Shown here: piece after piece, positions 1-7,960 of the stretch
Layout: every line of letters begins with the position of its first letter
How positions within the stretch are numbered: position 1 is the first letter of the stretch
Source of the DNA: an uncultured Alphaproteobacteria bacterium
Lineage (GTDB): Bacteria > Pseudomonadota > Alphaproteobacteria > HIMB59
Assembly (NCBI GenBank): GCA_902599405.1
Contig: CACKFO010000005.1
Span: 1-64,000, forward strand
DNA: 64,000 nt
Reading direction: 5' to 3'
Notes under the pieces: model-generated
Databases searched by the model: none
Seen by the model: the letters and a program-made list of their open reading frames with translations, nothing else
Told to the model about the DNA's origin: nothing
Position numbers and translations under genes: made by a program

Positions 1-2
1 AT

Positions 3-155
3 CCTTATTCTCAAAAAAATTATCAAGAACTATTATCTGATCAAAAACGATCTTTTATAGTTCAAAATTTTCAAAGTGACAATAGTTTAAAATGTTTTAC
101 GACAATTTTACTTAAATATATATCAAAAAAATATTGCATTAATTATTTGAAATAG
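3..155 (+). CDS. 3' end of a truncated gene, function unknown
   Basis: An open frame runs from the window edge to a TAG stop at 153-155, giving the last 50 residues of a protein whose start lies outside the window. The residues are Lys/Asn/Tyr rich like those of the neighbouring genes and contain no motif I recognise. The stop lies 4 bases before the convergent end of the FkbM gene, the same tight tail-to-tail packing seen elsewhere here, which favours a real gene. Since it borders a glycan locus, a glycosyltransferase C-terminus is plausible, but nothing in these residues proves it. Confidence 0.45.
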   Translation, partial: PYSQKNYQELLSDQKRSFIVQNFQSDNSLKCFTTILLKYISKKYCINYLK

Positions 156-159
156 TCTT

Positions 160-864
160 TTATAGGAGTGAATTAATATAAATTCTGTCCTCCCATTTCA
201 TAAATGGAAATTTTATTTGTTTCAAAAGTTTAAAATTATTTTCAATTAAAAAGTCATGAGCTTGGTTTACTTCGGTATCCAAATACAAATTGTCATTATG
301 ATGCTCTATCATGATAAATTTAACCTTATTAATATTATCTTTTAAACCTTTTAATACTTTATATTCAAATCCTTCTACATCAATTTTGATAAAATCAGGA
401 ATATTATTAATTTTCTGGATAAAAGCATCTAAAGTAATTGACTCGATAATTTTTGTATTATTTTTGTCTTTTTCTATTGATGACTTATAAAGTTTCTCTT
501 TCATTTTAAATGTTTCTGAGTTGTAATTAATACTTGCTGCAGATGAAATTAATGAAATTTCATTATCAATAATCATATTTATTTTACCATTAGTATCAGA
601 TACAGCTTTTCTTATATATTTAAAATAAGACTCATCAAAACTATTTAAATATTTTGATAAATTTAAATTTGGTTCAAACCCATATATATAACAATCTGCA
701 AATATAGACTTAAAAAGTTTTGAATAATCGCCTTTGTGTGCACCAACATCAAAAACTATTTTTATTTCTATATCAAATTTATTTTTTAGAAATCTAGAAA
801 TATTTCGCTGGTGTATGGTAAAATCAAGTAAATAAACAGCAAATAGTGTTAAATATTTAATCAT
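160..864 (-). CDS. FkbM family SAM-dependent methyltransferase
   Basis: This 234-residue cytoplasmic protein probably O-methylates a sugar of the surface glycan built by the surrounding genes. The SAM-binding motif I is VFDVGAHKGDYS at residues 38-49, followed by GFEPN (62-66), the usual acidic end of strand 2. The FkbM hallmark IDVEGFE lies at 161-167, followed by KVLKGL. Length fits the family. The ATG overlaps the stop of the upstream GT2 gene by one base, so the two genes are probably translated together. FkbM proteins are frequent in bacterial polysaccharide loci, but the acceptor cannot be read from sequence. Confidence 0.9.
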   Translation of the reverse strand: MIKYLTLFAVYLLDFTIHQRNISRFLKNKFDIEIKIVFDVGAHKGDYSKLFKSIFADCYIYGFEPNLNLSKYLNSFDESYFKYIRKAVSDTNGKINMIIDNEISLISSAASINYNSETFKMKEKLYKSSIEKDKNNTKIIESITLDAFIQKINNIPDFIKIDVEGFEYKVLKGLKDNINKVKFIMIEHHNDNLYLDTEVNQAHDFLIENNFKLLKQIKFPFMKWEDRIYINSLL

Positions 865-1577
865 TATTTATTTCTATGAAATATTATCATTTTTATAACT
901 CCTAATGCTACTTTGAAATTTATCTTACTTTCCCCCTCGACTCTTTTATTTATTTTTATTGGAAGTTCTAAAAAACTTAAATCATTATCACAACTTAAAT
1001 AAAAATCTAACATAATTTTCCAGCCACTTTTGTACATTTTAGGAATATTTCTTATAAGCTTTTCTCTTTTAACAAGAAAAAAACCAGATAAAGGATCTGT
1101 TAAATCAATTTTTATTAAAATTCTCATAAAGTAAATAAATATCTTACTCAACATAATTCGAAAAATTTTGTAATAAGTACTTTTAAATATTAAAGACTCT
1201 TGTAAAAACCTACTTCCATTAATAAAATCGTAATCATGCTTCTCAGCATATTTAATAAATTTCATTACATATGAAGCATCGTGTTGAAGATCAGAGTCCA
1301 TTAGTAAAATATATTCCGAATTAGATAATTTTACTCCATCTATAAATGATCTTGAAATGTCCTTATCATTTTCTCTAAATAGATAGGTTACATTATTAAA
1401 GGTTCTTGAAGCCTGAATAATAATATCTCTTGTTGAGTCAGTTGATCCATCATCAACAAATATTATCTGATAATCCTTAATTGTGATTAGATCATTAAGT
1501 TTTTTACAAATATTTAAAATATTTTTTTCTTCGTTTAATGTTGGCAAGATAATTGTAATTTTATTTGTATTTGCCAT
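864..1577 (-). CDS. GT2 glycosyltransferase, polyprenyl-phosphate sugar synthase type
   Basis: A family 2 glycosyltransferase of the DPM1/polyprenol-monophosphomannose-synthase type, 237 residues. VDDGSTDST (41-49) binds the nucleotide and DSDLQHD (94-100) carries the metal-binding DxD and the DPM1-like QHD. A further conserved DPLSGF segment follows near residue 162. There are no C-terminal membrane helices, as in single-domain DPM1. By family knowledge it would move a sugar from an NDP donor to undecaprenyl phosphate, giving a donor for GT-C enzymes that work outside the inner membrane. A candidate GT-C protein lies 3.5 kb away on the other strand. The sugar is unknown. Confidence 0.88.
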   Translation of the reverse strand: MANTNKITIILPTLNEEKNILNICKKLNDLITIKDYQIIFVDDGSTDSTRDIIIQASRTFNNVTYLFRENDKDISRSFIDGVKLSNSEYILLMDSDLQHDASYVMKFIKYAEKHDYDFINGSRFLQESLIFKSTYYKIFRIMLSKIFIYFMRILIKIDLTDPLSGFFLVKREKLIRNIPKMYKSGWKIMLDFYLSCDNDLSFLELPIKINKRVEGESKINFKVALGVIKMIIFHRNK

Positions 1578-1600
1578 TTTTTATATTAAGTTTTGAACAA

Positions 1601-1606
1601 TATAAT
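1601..1606 (+). promoter_or_regulatory. Perfect TATAAT -10 box six bases before the ATG
   Basis: TATAAT matches the bacterial -10 consensus exactly and is followed by six bases and then the ATG at 1613. Transcription would start at or next to the ATG, so the message may be leaderless. No good -35 hexamer is visible at 16-18 bases upstream, where the DNA is T-rich. In DNA this AT-rich the match could be chance. Confidence 0.4.
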
Positions 1607-1612
1607 ACTTTT

Positions 1613-3199
1613 ATGATCATTGAAAACTTAATTATTGGCTCTGGTCCAACAGGACTTACTGTTGCAAATGAACTTTTAAATAAAGGTAAAACAGTCCATT
1701 TAATTGATATCGGTAATGTTATCGAGGAGTCTAATAAAAACTTAGGCTACGAATTTTTAAAAGATAAAAATTTTTATAAATTTATAAAAACCCTTGATAA
1801 AAATAAAATAATAAAAGGCAAATACAATAATCCAAATTTGAAATATCCCTTTGGTTCCGATTTCGTTTTTAGAAATAACAATTATGAAAAAATTTTTACC
1901 TCTAAATCAGATTATATAACCTCGAATGCTATTGGAGGTTTATCTAATATATGGGCTACAATGGTTTCCCCATTCAAAAATGAAGATATTTCTGATTGGC
2001 CTATTTCATCTGATATATTTTATAAATATCTTTCAAATGTTGAGAGCATTATGCCTATTTCATCATCAAGTGATAATTTAGATAAATTTTATAATGTAAA
2101 AATAGGTAAAGAGCATGATTTTAAATTATCGCATGCAGGTAATATTTTTTTCAAGAAATGTGAAGAAAAAGAAAAATCACTTAATGATCGTGGTATTTAT
2201 TTTGGCAGAGCAAAAAGCGCTATTAGTAATAGATACTCTATAAATGGAAAAGGTTGTCTGTCTTGCGGCCTTTGCCACTTTGGTTGTCCTAATAATAACA
2301 TGTATAACTCAAAATTTTTACTTGATGAACTCTTGTTTAATAAAAAATTTTATTATCTTAATGGTTTGTTTGCAGAGAAAATATTTCAAAACAAAGATAG
2401 TTACACGGGTAAGATTCTATGCAGAGATATAAAAAATAATGAAATTAAATATTTTAAATATAATAATATTTTTTTATCTTTGGGTCCAATTGGAACGGCA
2501 ATGCTTGTTCTTAGAAGTGAATTAATTAGTAAAAATAATGTTACTTTTAAAGAGTCACAAAGATTTTATCTTCCAACTTTGCTCAAATCAGTTTCATTTA
2601 ATAAATATCAAGTTAATAAAAACACTTTATCTGAAGTATCAATAACTATTTTGAACAAGCTTATAAGTCATTACTCGGCTCATCTTCAGGTATACTCTTT
2701 TTCAGAAATAATGCTGAGGCCATTCAAAAATATTTTAGGAAATCAAATTTACAAATTACCTCATATATTTCCATTCATATTCAACAATATATATATAATT
2801 TTAGGTTATCTTCACTCAAAAGACTCAAATCAAATGAATCTTAAAATTACAAAAAATGATAATGGTCAATATGAATATAAACTCACAGAGGTTTTTATAA
2901 AGGATACTAAAGAAATAGTAGAGAAATATTTTGATTTATTAAAAAAAGAAATGAATTTTATGTATATAAATAAAAAATTTCTTAATAATGGAATCACTGG
3001 GTCTAGTTATCATTATGGTGGTAGCTTCCCTATGACATTAAATGAAAAAAATGAAAATGGCAGTTCAGTTAAAGGTAATTTAAATCAATATAAAAATATT
3101 TTTATTACTGATCAATCAGTTCTACCAGATATGCCAGGATCTCCAACTACTTTTAATGCGATGGTAAATGCTGCAAGAATTGTTAATGAAATATTCTAA
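1613..3199 (+). CDS. GMC-family FAD oxidoreductase with a four-cysteine cluster motif
   Basis: A 528-residue flavoprotein of the glucose-methanol-choline family. The FAD dinucleotide fold starts at once with GSGPTG (9-14) and ends its second strand at an acidic residue (LIDIG). The C-terminal GMC half has a catalytic-type His at about 467 (HYGGSFPM) and the SPTTFNAMVNAARI segment, where some family members carry the second active-site residue. Residues 215, 218, 221 and 225 are Cys in a CxxCxxCxxxCP pattern, resembling the Fe-S binding loops of some membrane sugar dehydrogenases of the same superfamily. The ATG at 1613 is chosen over one 48 bases upstream because the FAD motif follows it directly and a -10 box precedes it. 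It overlaps the next SDR gene by 14 bases. It probably oxidises a sugar or sugar-lipid; the substrate is unknown. Confidence 0.85.
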   Translation: MIIENLIIGSGPTGLTVANELLNKGKTVHLIDIGNVIEESNKNLGYEFLKDKNFYKFIKTLDKNKIIKGKYNNPNLKYPFGSDFVFRNNNYEKIFTSKSDYITSNAIGGLSNIWATMVSPFKNEDISDWPISSDIFYKYLSNVESIMPISSSSDNLDKFYNVKIGKEHDFKLSHAGNIFFKKCEEKEKSLNDRGIYFGRAKSAISNRYSINGKGCLSCGLCHFGCPNNNMYNSKFLLDELLFNKKFYYLNGLFAEKIFQNKDSYTGKILCRDIKNNEIKYFKYNNIFLSLGPIGTAMLVLRSELISKNNVTFKESQRFYLPTLLKSVSFNKYQVNKNTLSEVSITILNKLISHYSAHLQVYSFSEIMLRPFKNILGNQIYKLPHIFPFIFNNIYIILGYLHSKDSNQMNLKITKNDNGQYEYKLTEVFIKDTKEIVEKYFDLLKKEMNFMYINKKFLNNGITGSSYHYGGSFPMTLNEKNENGSSVKGNLNQYKNIFITDQSVLPDMPGSPTTFNAMVNAARIVNEIF

Positions 3200-4064
3200 A
3201 AAAGTTTTATTGCTCGGTAGCAATAATTTTGTAACTAATTATTTAACTAAATTATCTGATAATGAAAACATTAATTATTTTTTTTTGCAAAAGAAGATAA
3301 AAAAGGAAGACTTAGAAATGAATGATATCGAGTTCTTTCAAAAATATTTATATTTTGACAATGAGGAATTCGATACAATAATAGTATCAATCCACTTTCC
3401 TATTGAAAATTTACAAATTGATTATAACGTTAAGCTTGCACAAAAAATATATACTTATCTTAAAACTAAAAATTCGAAAGTAATTTATATTTCATCCATA
3501 AGATCAAATCCATATAGTAATTCAGAATACGGTTTATCTAAATTTAACACCGAAAAAATCATTAATAAATATGATAATTTTGTTATTATAAGGCCTTCGA
3601 CAATAATTCATAAAACAAATGGTACAATATTCGGGGGCAAGAAGGGTATTACAATTAAAAAAATCTCTAACATTATAAAAAAATACAAAATATTTTTTAT
3701 ACCTGGCAGTGGAAAACAACAACACACCTATTGCACTTTAGACTCATTATGTAAATTTATTAGGTTAAATATCTTAGAAAATTATTTTTCAAACACGACA
3801 GTCAATTTTTTTTCAGGAGAATATATTAGTTTTAAAAAATTTATAAAATTATTAGCATTTAATATGAATATAAGTGTAAAGTTAATTTTTATACCATTAT
3901 TTTTTTTTAAAATACTTTTTTATATAATTGATTTTTTAAATATGATTGGACTTAAAAAAATTATCAATGTCGAAAAAAATAGTTATTTAAATTTATTTAA
4001 CGATAATATTGAGTTCGACTATACAAGTAAAATTGAAAAATATATTAATGATTTAAAAATATGA
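3186..4064 (+). CDS. NAD-dependent epimerase/dehydratase (extended SDR)
   Basis: A 292-residue Rossmann protein of the extended short-chain dehydrogenase family. The nucleotide motif is LLGSNNFVTNYL near the N-terminus, a degenerate form of GxxGxxG. Catalytic Ser lies in YISSIRS, and Tyr115 and Lys119 form YGLSK. RPSTI follows as in sugar-nucleotide epimerases. The ATG at 3186 overlaps the GMC gene by 14 bases; an earlier in-frame ATG at 3168 would overlap more. The next gene begins inside its stop (ATGA). It probably reduces or epimerises a sugar, perhaps the product of the adjacent flavoprotein; this pairing is inference. The substrate cannot be told from sequence. Confidence 0.8.
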   Translation: MKYSKKVLLLGSNNFVTNYLTKLSDNENINYFFLQKKIKKEDLEMNDIEFFQKYLYFDNEEFDTIIVSIHFPIENLQIDYNVKLAQKIYTYLKTKNSKVIYISSIRSNPYSNSEYGLSKFNTEKIINKYDNFVIIRPSTIIHKTNGTIFGGKKGITIKKISNIIKKYKIFFIPGSGKQQHTYCTLDSLCKFIRLNILENYFSNTTVNFFSGEYISFKKFIKLLAFNMNISVKLIFIPLFFFKILFYIIDFLNMIGLKKIINVEKNSYLNLFNDNIEFDYTSKIEKYINDLKI

Positions 4065-5002
4065 CTTATTATATTGTTTTGATCTTAACTTTATTAATTT
4101 TTTTTTCTATTTTATTTTTAAATCCTAATAAAAAATTAAACTATATTCCATATGATAATATTTTAAAATCGCACTCTATCAACAACTATAATGTACCTCT
4201 AGTAAGTTCTTTAGTAGTAATTCCAACACTTGTCTTTTTTACTGAAAAAATAATATTATTAATTTATCTTGGCCTTTATATATTGGGATTATTTGATGAT
4301 AAATATAGTATCTCTGTTTACAAAAGATTTGTCTTTTCTTTTATTTTAGTTTTAGTATCTCTAATTTTGTTTCAAGAATTTAGAATATCACACATTTATT
4401 TTTTTGATCATAGATATAATTTAAATATTCTTATCAGTATTTGTTTTTCTTTATTAATGATAATGGGTCTTTTTCATGTAATTAATATGAGTGATGGTAG
4501 AAATTGCTTAGCAACTATTTATTGTATAAATATTATTATTTTTATTATTTTTAAAAATAGTCAATTAAATATTTCAAGCGTAGATGAGTCATTATTATTA
4601 ATTAGTTTCATATTAATTTTCATTCTGAACTATTTTTCAAAATCTTTTTATGGAAATTCTGGTATTTTAATAATTGCTTTTTTAATTTCTTATTTACTTA
4701 TCAATGAGTTTAATTCAAATAAATTGAGTATTGAAAACATCTATTTTCTTCTATATTTACCTTTTTTAGACGGTTTAAGAGTGACCTTTACAAGGGTTTT
4801 TAATAAAAAGTCTCCTTTTTTATCTGACAAAAATCACCTTCACCATTTCCCAAAAAATTGGAATTTAAGTTTATTAATACTAACTTTTTTATTTATCCTT
4901 AACTTTGCAATTCAATATATAACTAATCTCAACTTCTATTTTTTAATTTCATATTCATTAATTTCATATTTTTTTGTTTTTATCATTTTTAAAAGAATAT
5001 GA
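4061..5002 (+). CDS. WecA/MraY-family polyprenyl-phosphate sugar-1-phosphate transferase
   Basis: A 313-residue inner-membrane enzyme with about ten hydrophobic segments. It shows the family signatures in order: FDD at 78-80, NMSDGRN at 142-148 (the Asn-x-x-Asp-Gly-x-Asn catalytic loop), LDG at 236-238 and the HLHHF histidine motif at 259-263 typical of WecA-like enzymes. It would transfer a HexNAc-1-phosphate from a UDP-sugar to undecaprenyl phosphate, the first committed step in making a lipid-linked O-antigen-type glycan. It is coupled to both neighbours by ATGA overlaps. It differs from the cell-wall MraY in length and in the HIH-type motif, so I place it with WecA/WbpL/TagO. Confidence 0.88.
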   Translation: MTYYIVLILTLLIFFSILFLNPNKKLNYIPYDNILKSHSINNYNVPLVSSLVVIPTLVFFTEKIILLIYLGLYILGLFDDKYSISVYKRFVFSFILVLVSLILFQEFRISHIYFFDHRYNLNILISICFSLLMIMGLFHVINMSDGRNCLATIYCINIIIFIIFKNSQLNISSVDESLLLISFILIFILNYFSKSFYGNSGILIIAFLISYLLINEFNSNKLSIENIYFLLYLPFLDGLRVTFTRVFNKKSPFLSDKNHLHHFPKNWNLSLLILTFLFILNFAIQYITNLNFYFLISYSLISYFFVFIIFKRI

Positions 5003-6129
5003 TCTCTTCTTTAAAAAACTTTGTTAATAAATTTGATTATGTATTAATATATTTAATTCTAACTCAATTGATGAGTGTCAGATTTTTTGTGACAACAAAA
5101 TTTATATCTCAAAACGAAATATTTATTTATATTTCATATATAACTTTATCGATTTTTTTATATCTATTGTTAAAAAAAAACAAGCTTATTCAAATTTTTA
5201 AAAGTAAATTTTTTTTTATTTTATTTTTAATAACATTATTTATTTGTTTATTGTTTTTGTATCCTATAGCAGAAAATATGAAAATTAATAATCTTGGCAT
5301 AGATCAAGATAACTGTATAAAAGAAATGCTTAGAAATTTTGTTAATTTTTCTTATCCATATCAGAAATCGTATTTGGGTAACCCATGTTCTACTGGTCCA
5401 CTTATCACTTTACTTTATATCCCTTACTTATTAATTGGAGATTACTATTTTGTTATTATTAATATTATTTTTATTTATTTGTTTTATTTTTTAATCAACC
5501 AAAATTTAAATTTAACTGGAAATTTATTATTTTATATTACTTTTATTAATTTAGTAAATCTTGAGTTATTATCTGCTGGTACTGATTTTTTTGTTATAGG
5601 TGTTCTTTACGCGATTTATATTTATGTTTTAAGTTTAAATCAAAATAATAAAATCATTCATATTATAATATTTTTATCGACTATTTTATTTTATGGTTCA
5701 AGAATTATGTTTCTCATCGCATTTCCAATAATATTATTTATCACTTATAAAAAAAATAGTTATACTAATAATTTAATTCACATAATAAGTTATATTTTTG
5801 TTTTATTAATTTATTTTATTTTGTGGCACTATGGTGGTGAGGACTTTCATCCTTCTCATTTAATTTTCAAAACCTTTTACTTTTTAAATAATTTGAGTTA
5901 TAAATTTTTATTTTTTTTGCCGTTTTTAATCTTTTTACCGATCATTTTAAAAAATCATTATATCCTCTTGCCATTCATAATGATTATTCCAATGTTTATA
6001 TTTTCTATTCTAGGTGTATTTGATCCAACATTTCAATTATCCACTTGGGAAACCCTAAATTATTTTACCATTGCTTTACCTACAATTTGTATTTTTCTAA
6101 ATTCGAATCATTTTCTTGCTAAACGATAA
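4999..6129 (+). CDS. Polytopic membrane protein, possible GT-C glycosyltransferase
   Basis: A 376-residue protein with about ten hydrophobic helices and no soluble domain. After the first helices, an extended loop contains GIDQDN (100-105) with acidic residues Asp102 and Asp104, the place where GT-C enzymes carry their catalytic acid. TGPL and a short re-entrant-like segment follow. This layout suits a glycosyltransferase that uses a polyprenyl-phosphate sugar on the periplasmic side, and a DPM-type synthase that could supply such a donor is close by. The identification is by topology and context only; a flippase or polymerase is possible. Its 3' end overlaps the convergent SDR gene by 22 bases. 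Confidence 0.5.
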   Translation: MISSLKNFVNKFDYVLIYLILTQLMSVRFFVTTKFISQNEIFIYISYITLSIFLYLLLKKNKLIQIFKSKFFFILFLITLFICLLFLYPIAENMKINNLGIDQDNCIKEMLRNFVNFSYPYQKSYLGNPCSTGPLITLLYIPYLLIGDYYFVIINIIFIYLFYFLINQNLNLTGNLLFYITFINLVNLELLSAGTDFFVIGVLYAIYIYVLSLNQNNKIIHIIIFLSTILFYGSRIMFLIAFPIILFITYKKNSYTNNLIHIISYIFVLLIYFILWHYGGEDFHPSHLIFKTFYFLNNLSYKFLFFLPFLIFLPIILKNHYILLPFIMIIPMFIFSILGVFDPTFQLSTWETLNYFTIALPTICIFLNSNHFLAKR

Positions 6130-7043
6130 TTTTTTTTTAGCCAATCTATGGTGTTTTTTAAGCCCTCATCTAAAGATACATTTTCTTTGAATTTCAGTTT
6201 TCTAATTTTATTTAGAGATATTTCTCTTCTATTTACAGCTTTAACATTTGCATCAACCCAATGTGTCTTACCCTTAAAAGACAAAATTTTGGTTATATTA
6301 TTAACTAAATCATTAATGGAATATTCGTGTTTTGATCCTAAATTTATTACACCATCAAAATTATTTTTAAGCATTTTTATTATGGCATTGGCTGCATCAT
6401 GAGAGTACAATAAAAAACGTTTATTATTTTTATTCCCCCATACCTCCAAAGATTTAGATTTTTTTTTGGCAATAATGCATTTATGAATTAAAGATGGAAC
6501 TACATGTCCATTTGAAGTGTTAAAATTATCTCTAGGACCATATAAATTATTCATGACTATGTATATAAAAGGAATATTTTTATCTTTTTTTAAAATATTT
6601 AATTGTTCAAGCATGATCCTCTTAGATAAACCATAATAATATTCAGATGAGTGAGGTTTATCAAAAAAAATATCATTTTCATTCAATTTTCTTTTTAATT
6701 TGTCACTATAAACAGCTGTACTACCTATACATACAAATTTTTTTAATTTAGTTTCTGATATTGATTTTATTAAGTTAGAATTCATAATTAAATTATCATT
6801 TAACATTCTAAATTGATTTTTTTTATTACCTCCAATGCCAAATACTTTATTTCCGCAATGAATAACATAATCAGGTTTTATCTTAAAAATAAATTTTGAA
6901 ACCTTATCCAAATTCATTAAATCGCAATTTTTGGAATTTAAACCAAATATATTTTGGAAATTTTTTTTTTTTAATTCAATTTTTAGAGCAGATCCTAATA
7001 AACCATTAATTCCAGTAATTAAAATTTTATCTTTAATTTTCAT
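6108..7043 (-). CDS. GDP-L-fucose synthase-like SDR lacking the epimerase cysteine
   Basis: A 311-residue extended SDR close to GDP-4-keto-6-deoxymannose epimerase/reductase (Fcl/WcaG). GINGLLG (11-17) binds NADPH, Ser108 lies in GSTAVY, Tyr137 and Lys141 form YGLSK, and NLYGPRDNF (166-174) followed by NGH (178-180) matches the Fcl substrate loop, including the active-site His. The residue aligned with the second epimerisation residue of the E. coli enzyme (Cys109, in GSSCIY) is Ala110 here. With gmd encoded at 8716 the pair could make GDP-fucose, or a related GDP-deoxysugar if epimerisation is lost. It overlaps the upstream gene by 4 bases. Confidence 0.8.
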   Translation of the reverse strand: MKIKDKILITGINGLLGSALKIELKKKNFQNIFGLNSKNCDLMNLDKVSKFIFKIKPDYVIHCGNKVFGIGGNKKNQFRMLNDNLIMNSNLIKSISETKLKKFVCIGSTAVYSDKLKRKLNENDIFFDKPHSSEYYYGLSKRIMLEQLNILKKDKNIPFIYIVMNNLYGPRDNFNTSNGHVVPSLIHKCIIAKKKSKSLEVWGNKNNKRFLLYSHDAANAIIKMLKNNFDGVINLGSKHEYSINDLVNNITKILSFKGKTHWVDANVKAVNRREISLNKIRKLKFKENVSLDEGLKNTIDWLKKNYRLARK

Positions 7044-7960
7044 ATCTGAAAATGTTTTCTATAAAGTTTAAAACTTTCGATACTAGATTTTGAGAAAAAG
7101 TTTTTTAATTTAAAATTTTTATTTATAATCTGATTAATAAAATTATTATTTTTTTTGATACCAACAAATTCATCAATTAAATCTTTTTGTGTAGTATGGA
7201 TATTTCTTTCCTGAAAAACAGAGGGTTTTCCATATACTATTTTCACTTTTTTCTTATATTGTAAATAATATGATGCCCAAATATCATGCATTCTACCAAC
7301 TCCAGGAAATAAAAAATAATCTTTTAACAAAGAAGCATCGATAAAAGTATTCTGTGTATTAAAGGGAGAAATTTTTGTTGAGAAAAATGGAAAGTATTTA
7401 TTATTAAATTTACATGATGGTTTAAACATTACTCTTGCAATGCAGTCTATATCTGGATCTCCATTCCAAAAATCTGCTTGTATTTTTGGCGTTATTATTT
7501 CACTTGTTATACTTTTAATACTTCTATTATCTATTCTGTCTAAAGGAAATCCTCTATGCCATAAGTTCTTATAGTTAGTTGGAAATAAAGGATCAAAAAC
7601 ATCGTCATGAATATTTATTTTTTTTACATTAGTTTTTTTATTAATTAGTAAATTTTGACCCCAATTTTTTAGTGGAATATTATCGTCATCAACTGTAGCT
7701 ATAATTTTAGCACCCAATTTTTTTGCAAAAATAAATCCAAAATTTCTTCTTTCAATACAATTCCATCCAATTAAGTTTGATAATTCCTTGTCTATTTTTA
7801 CTTGGTCCTTAGTGGTCAGATATATTCCGTTTTTTAATTTATAGTTTTTTGGAGTTTTTTTATCTCCAACAACAATTAATTTCCAATCTTTTAAACTATC
7901 AAATATTCTTATAGCTTTTGTTGGCTTATTTATACTTGTTGTAACAATAAATTTATTCAT
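7040..7960 (-). CDS. STELLO/DUF288-like glycosyltransferase
   Basis: A 306-residue soluble protein that I place in the DUF288/STELLO group. VVGDKKTP (30-37) is highly characteristic, and RRNFGF (71-76) and a DDD triad (91-93, in ATVDDDNIP) supply the nucleotide-sugar and metal site of a GT-A fold. No signal peptide or membrane helix is seen, so it should act in the cytoplasm. It overlaps the genes on both sides (4 and 8 bases) in a three-gene minus-strand unit with a GT2 enzyme and the Fcl-like SDR. Acceptor and donor are unknown; a GDP-deoxysugar donor is a reasonable guess from context. Confidence 0.65.
   Translation of the reverse strand: MNKFIVTTSINKPTKAIRIFDSLKDWKLIVVGDKKTPKNYKLKNGIYLTTKDQVKIDKELSNLIGWNCIERRNFGFIFAKKLGAKIIATVDDDNIPLKNWGQNLLINKKTNVKKINIHDDVFDPLFPTNYKNLWHRGFPLDRIDNRSIKSITSEIITPKIQADFWNGDPDIDCIARVMFKPSCKFNNKYFPFFSTKISPFNTQNTFIDASLLKDYFLFPGVGRMHDIWASYYLQYKKKVKIVYGKPSVFQERNIHTTQKDLIDEFVGIKKNNNFINQIINKNFKLKNFFSKSSIESFKLYRKHFQI

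Noticed and set aside
3534..3725. 63-residue frame antisense to the SDR
   Set aside because: Covers the SDR active-site region; a shadow frame.
3890..3925. Long T and A runs as terminators
   Set aside because: Homopolymer runs are everywhere in this DNA and lack a preceding GC hairpin.
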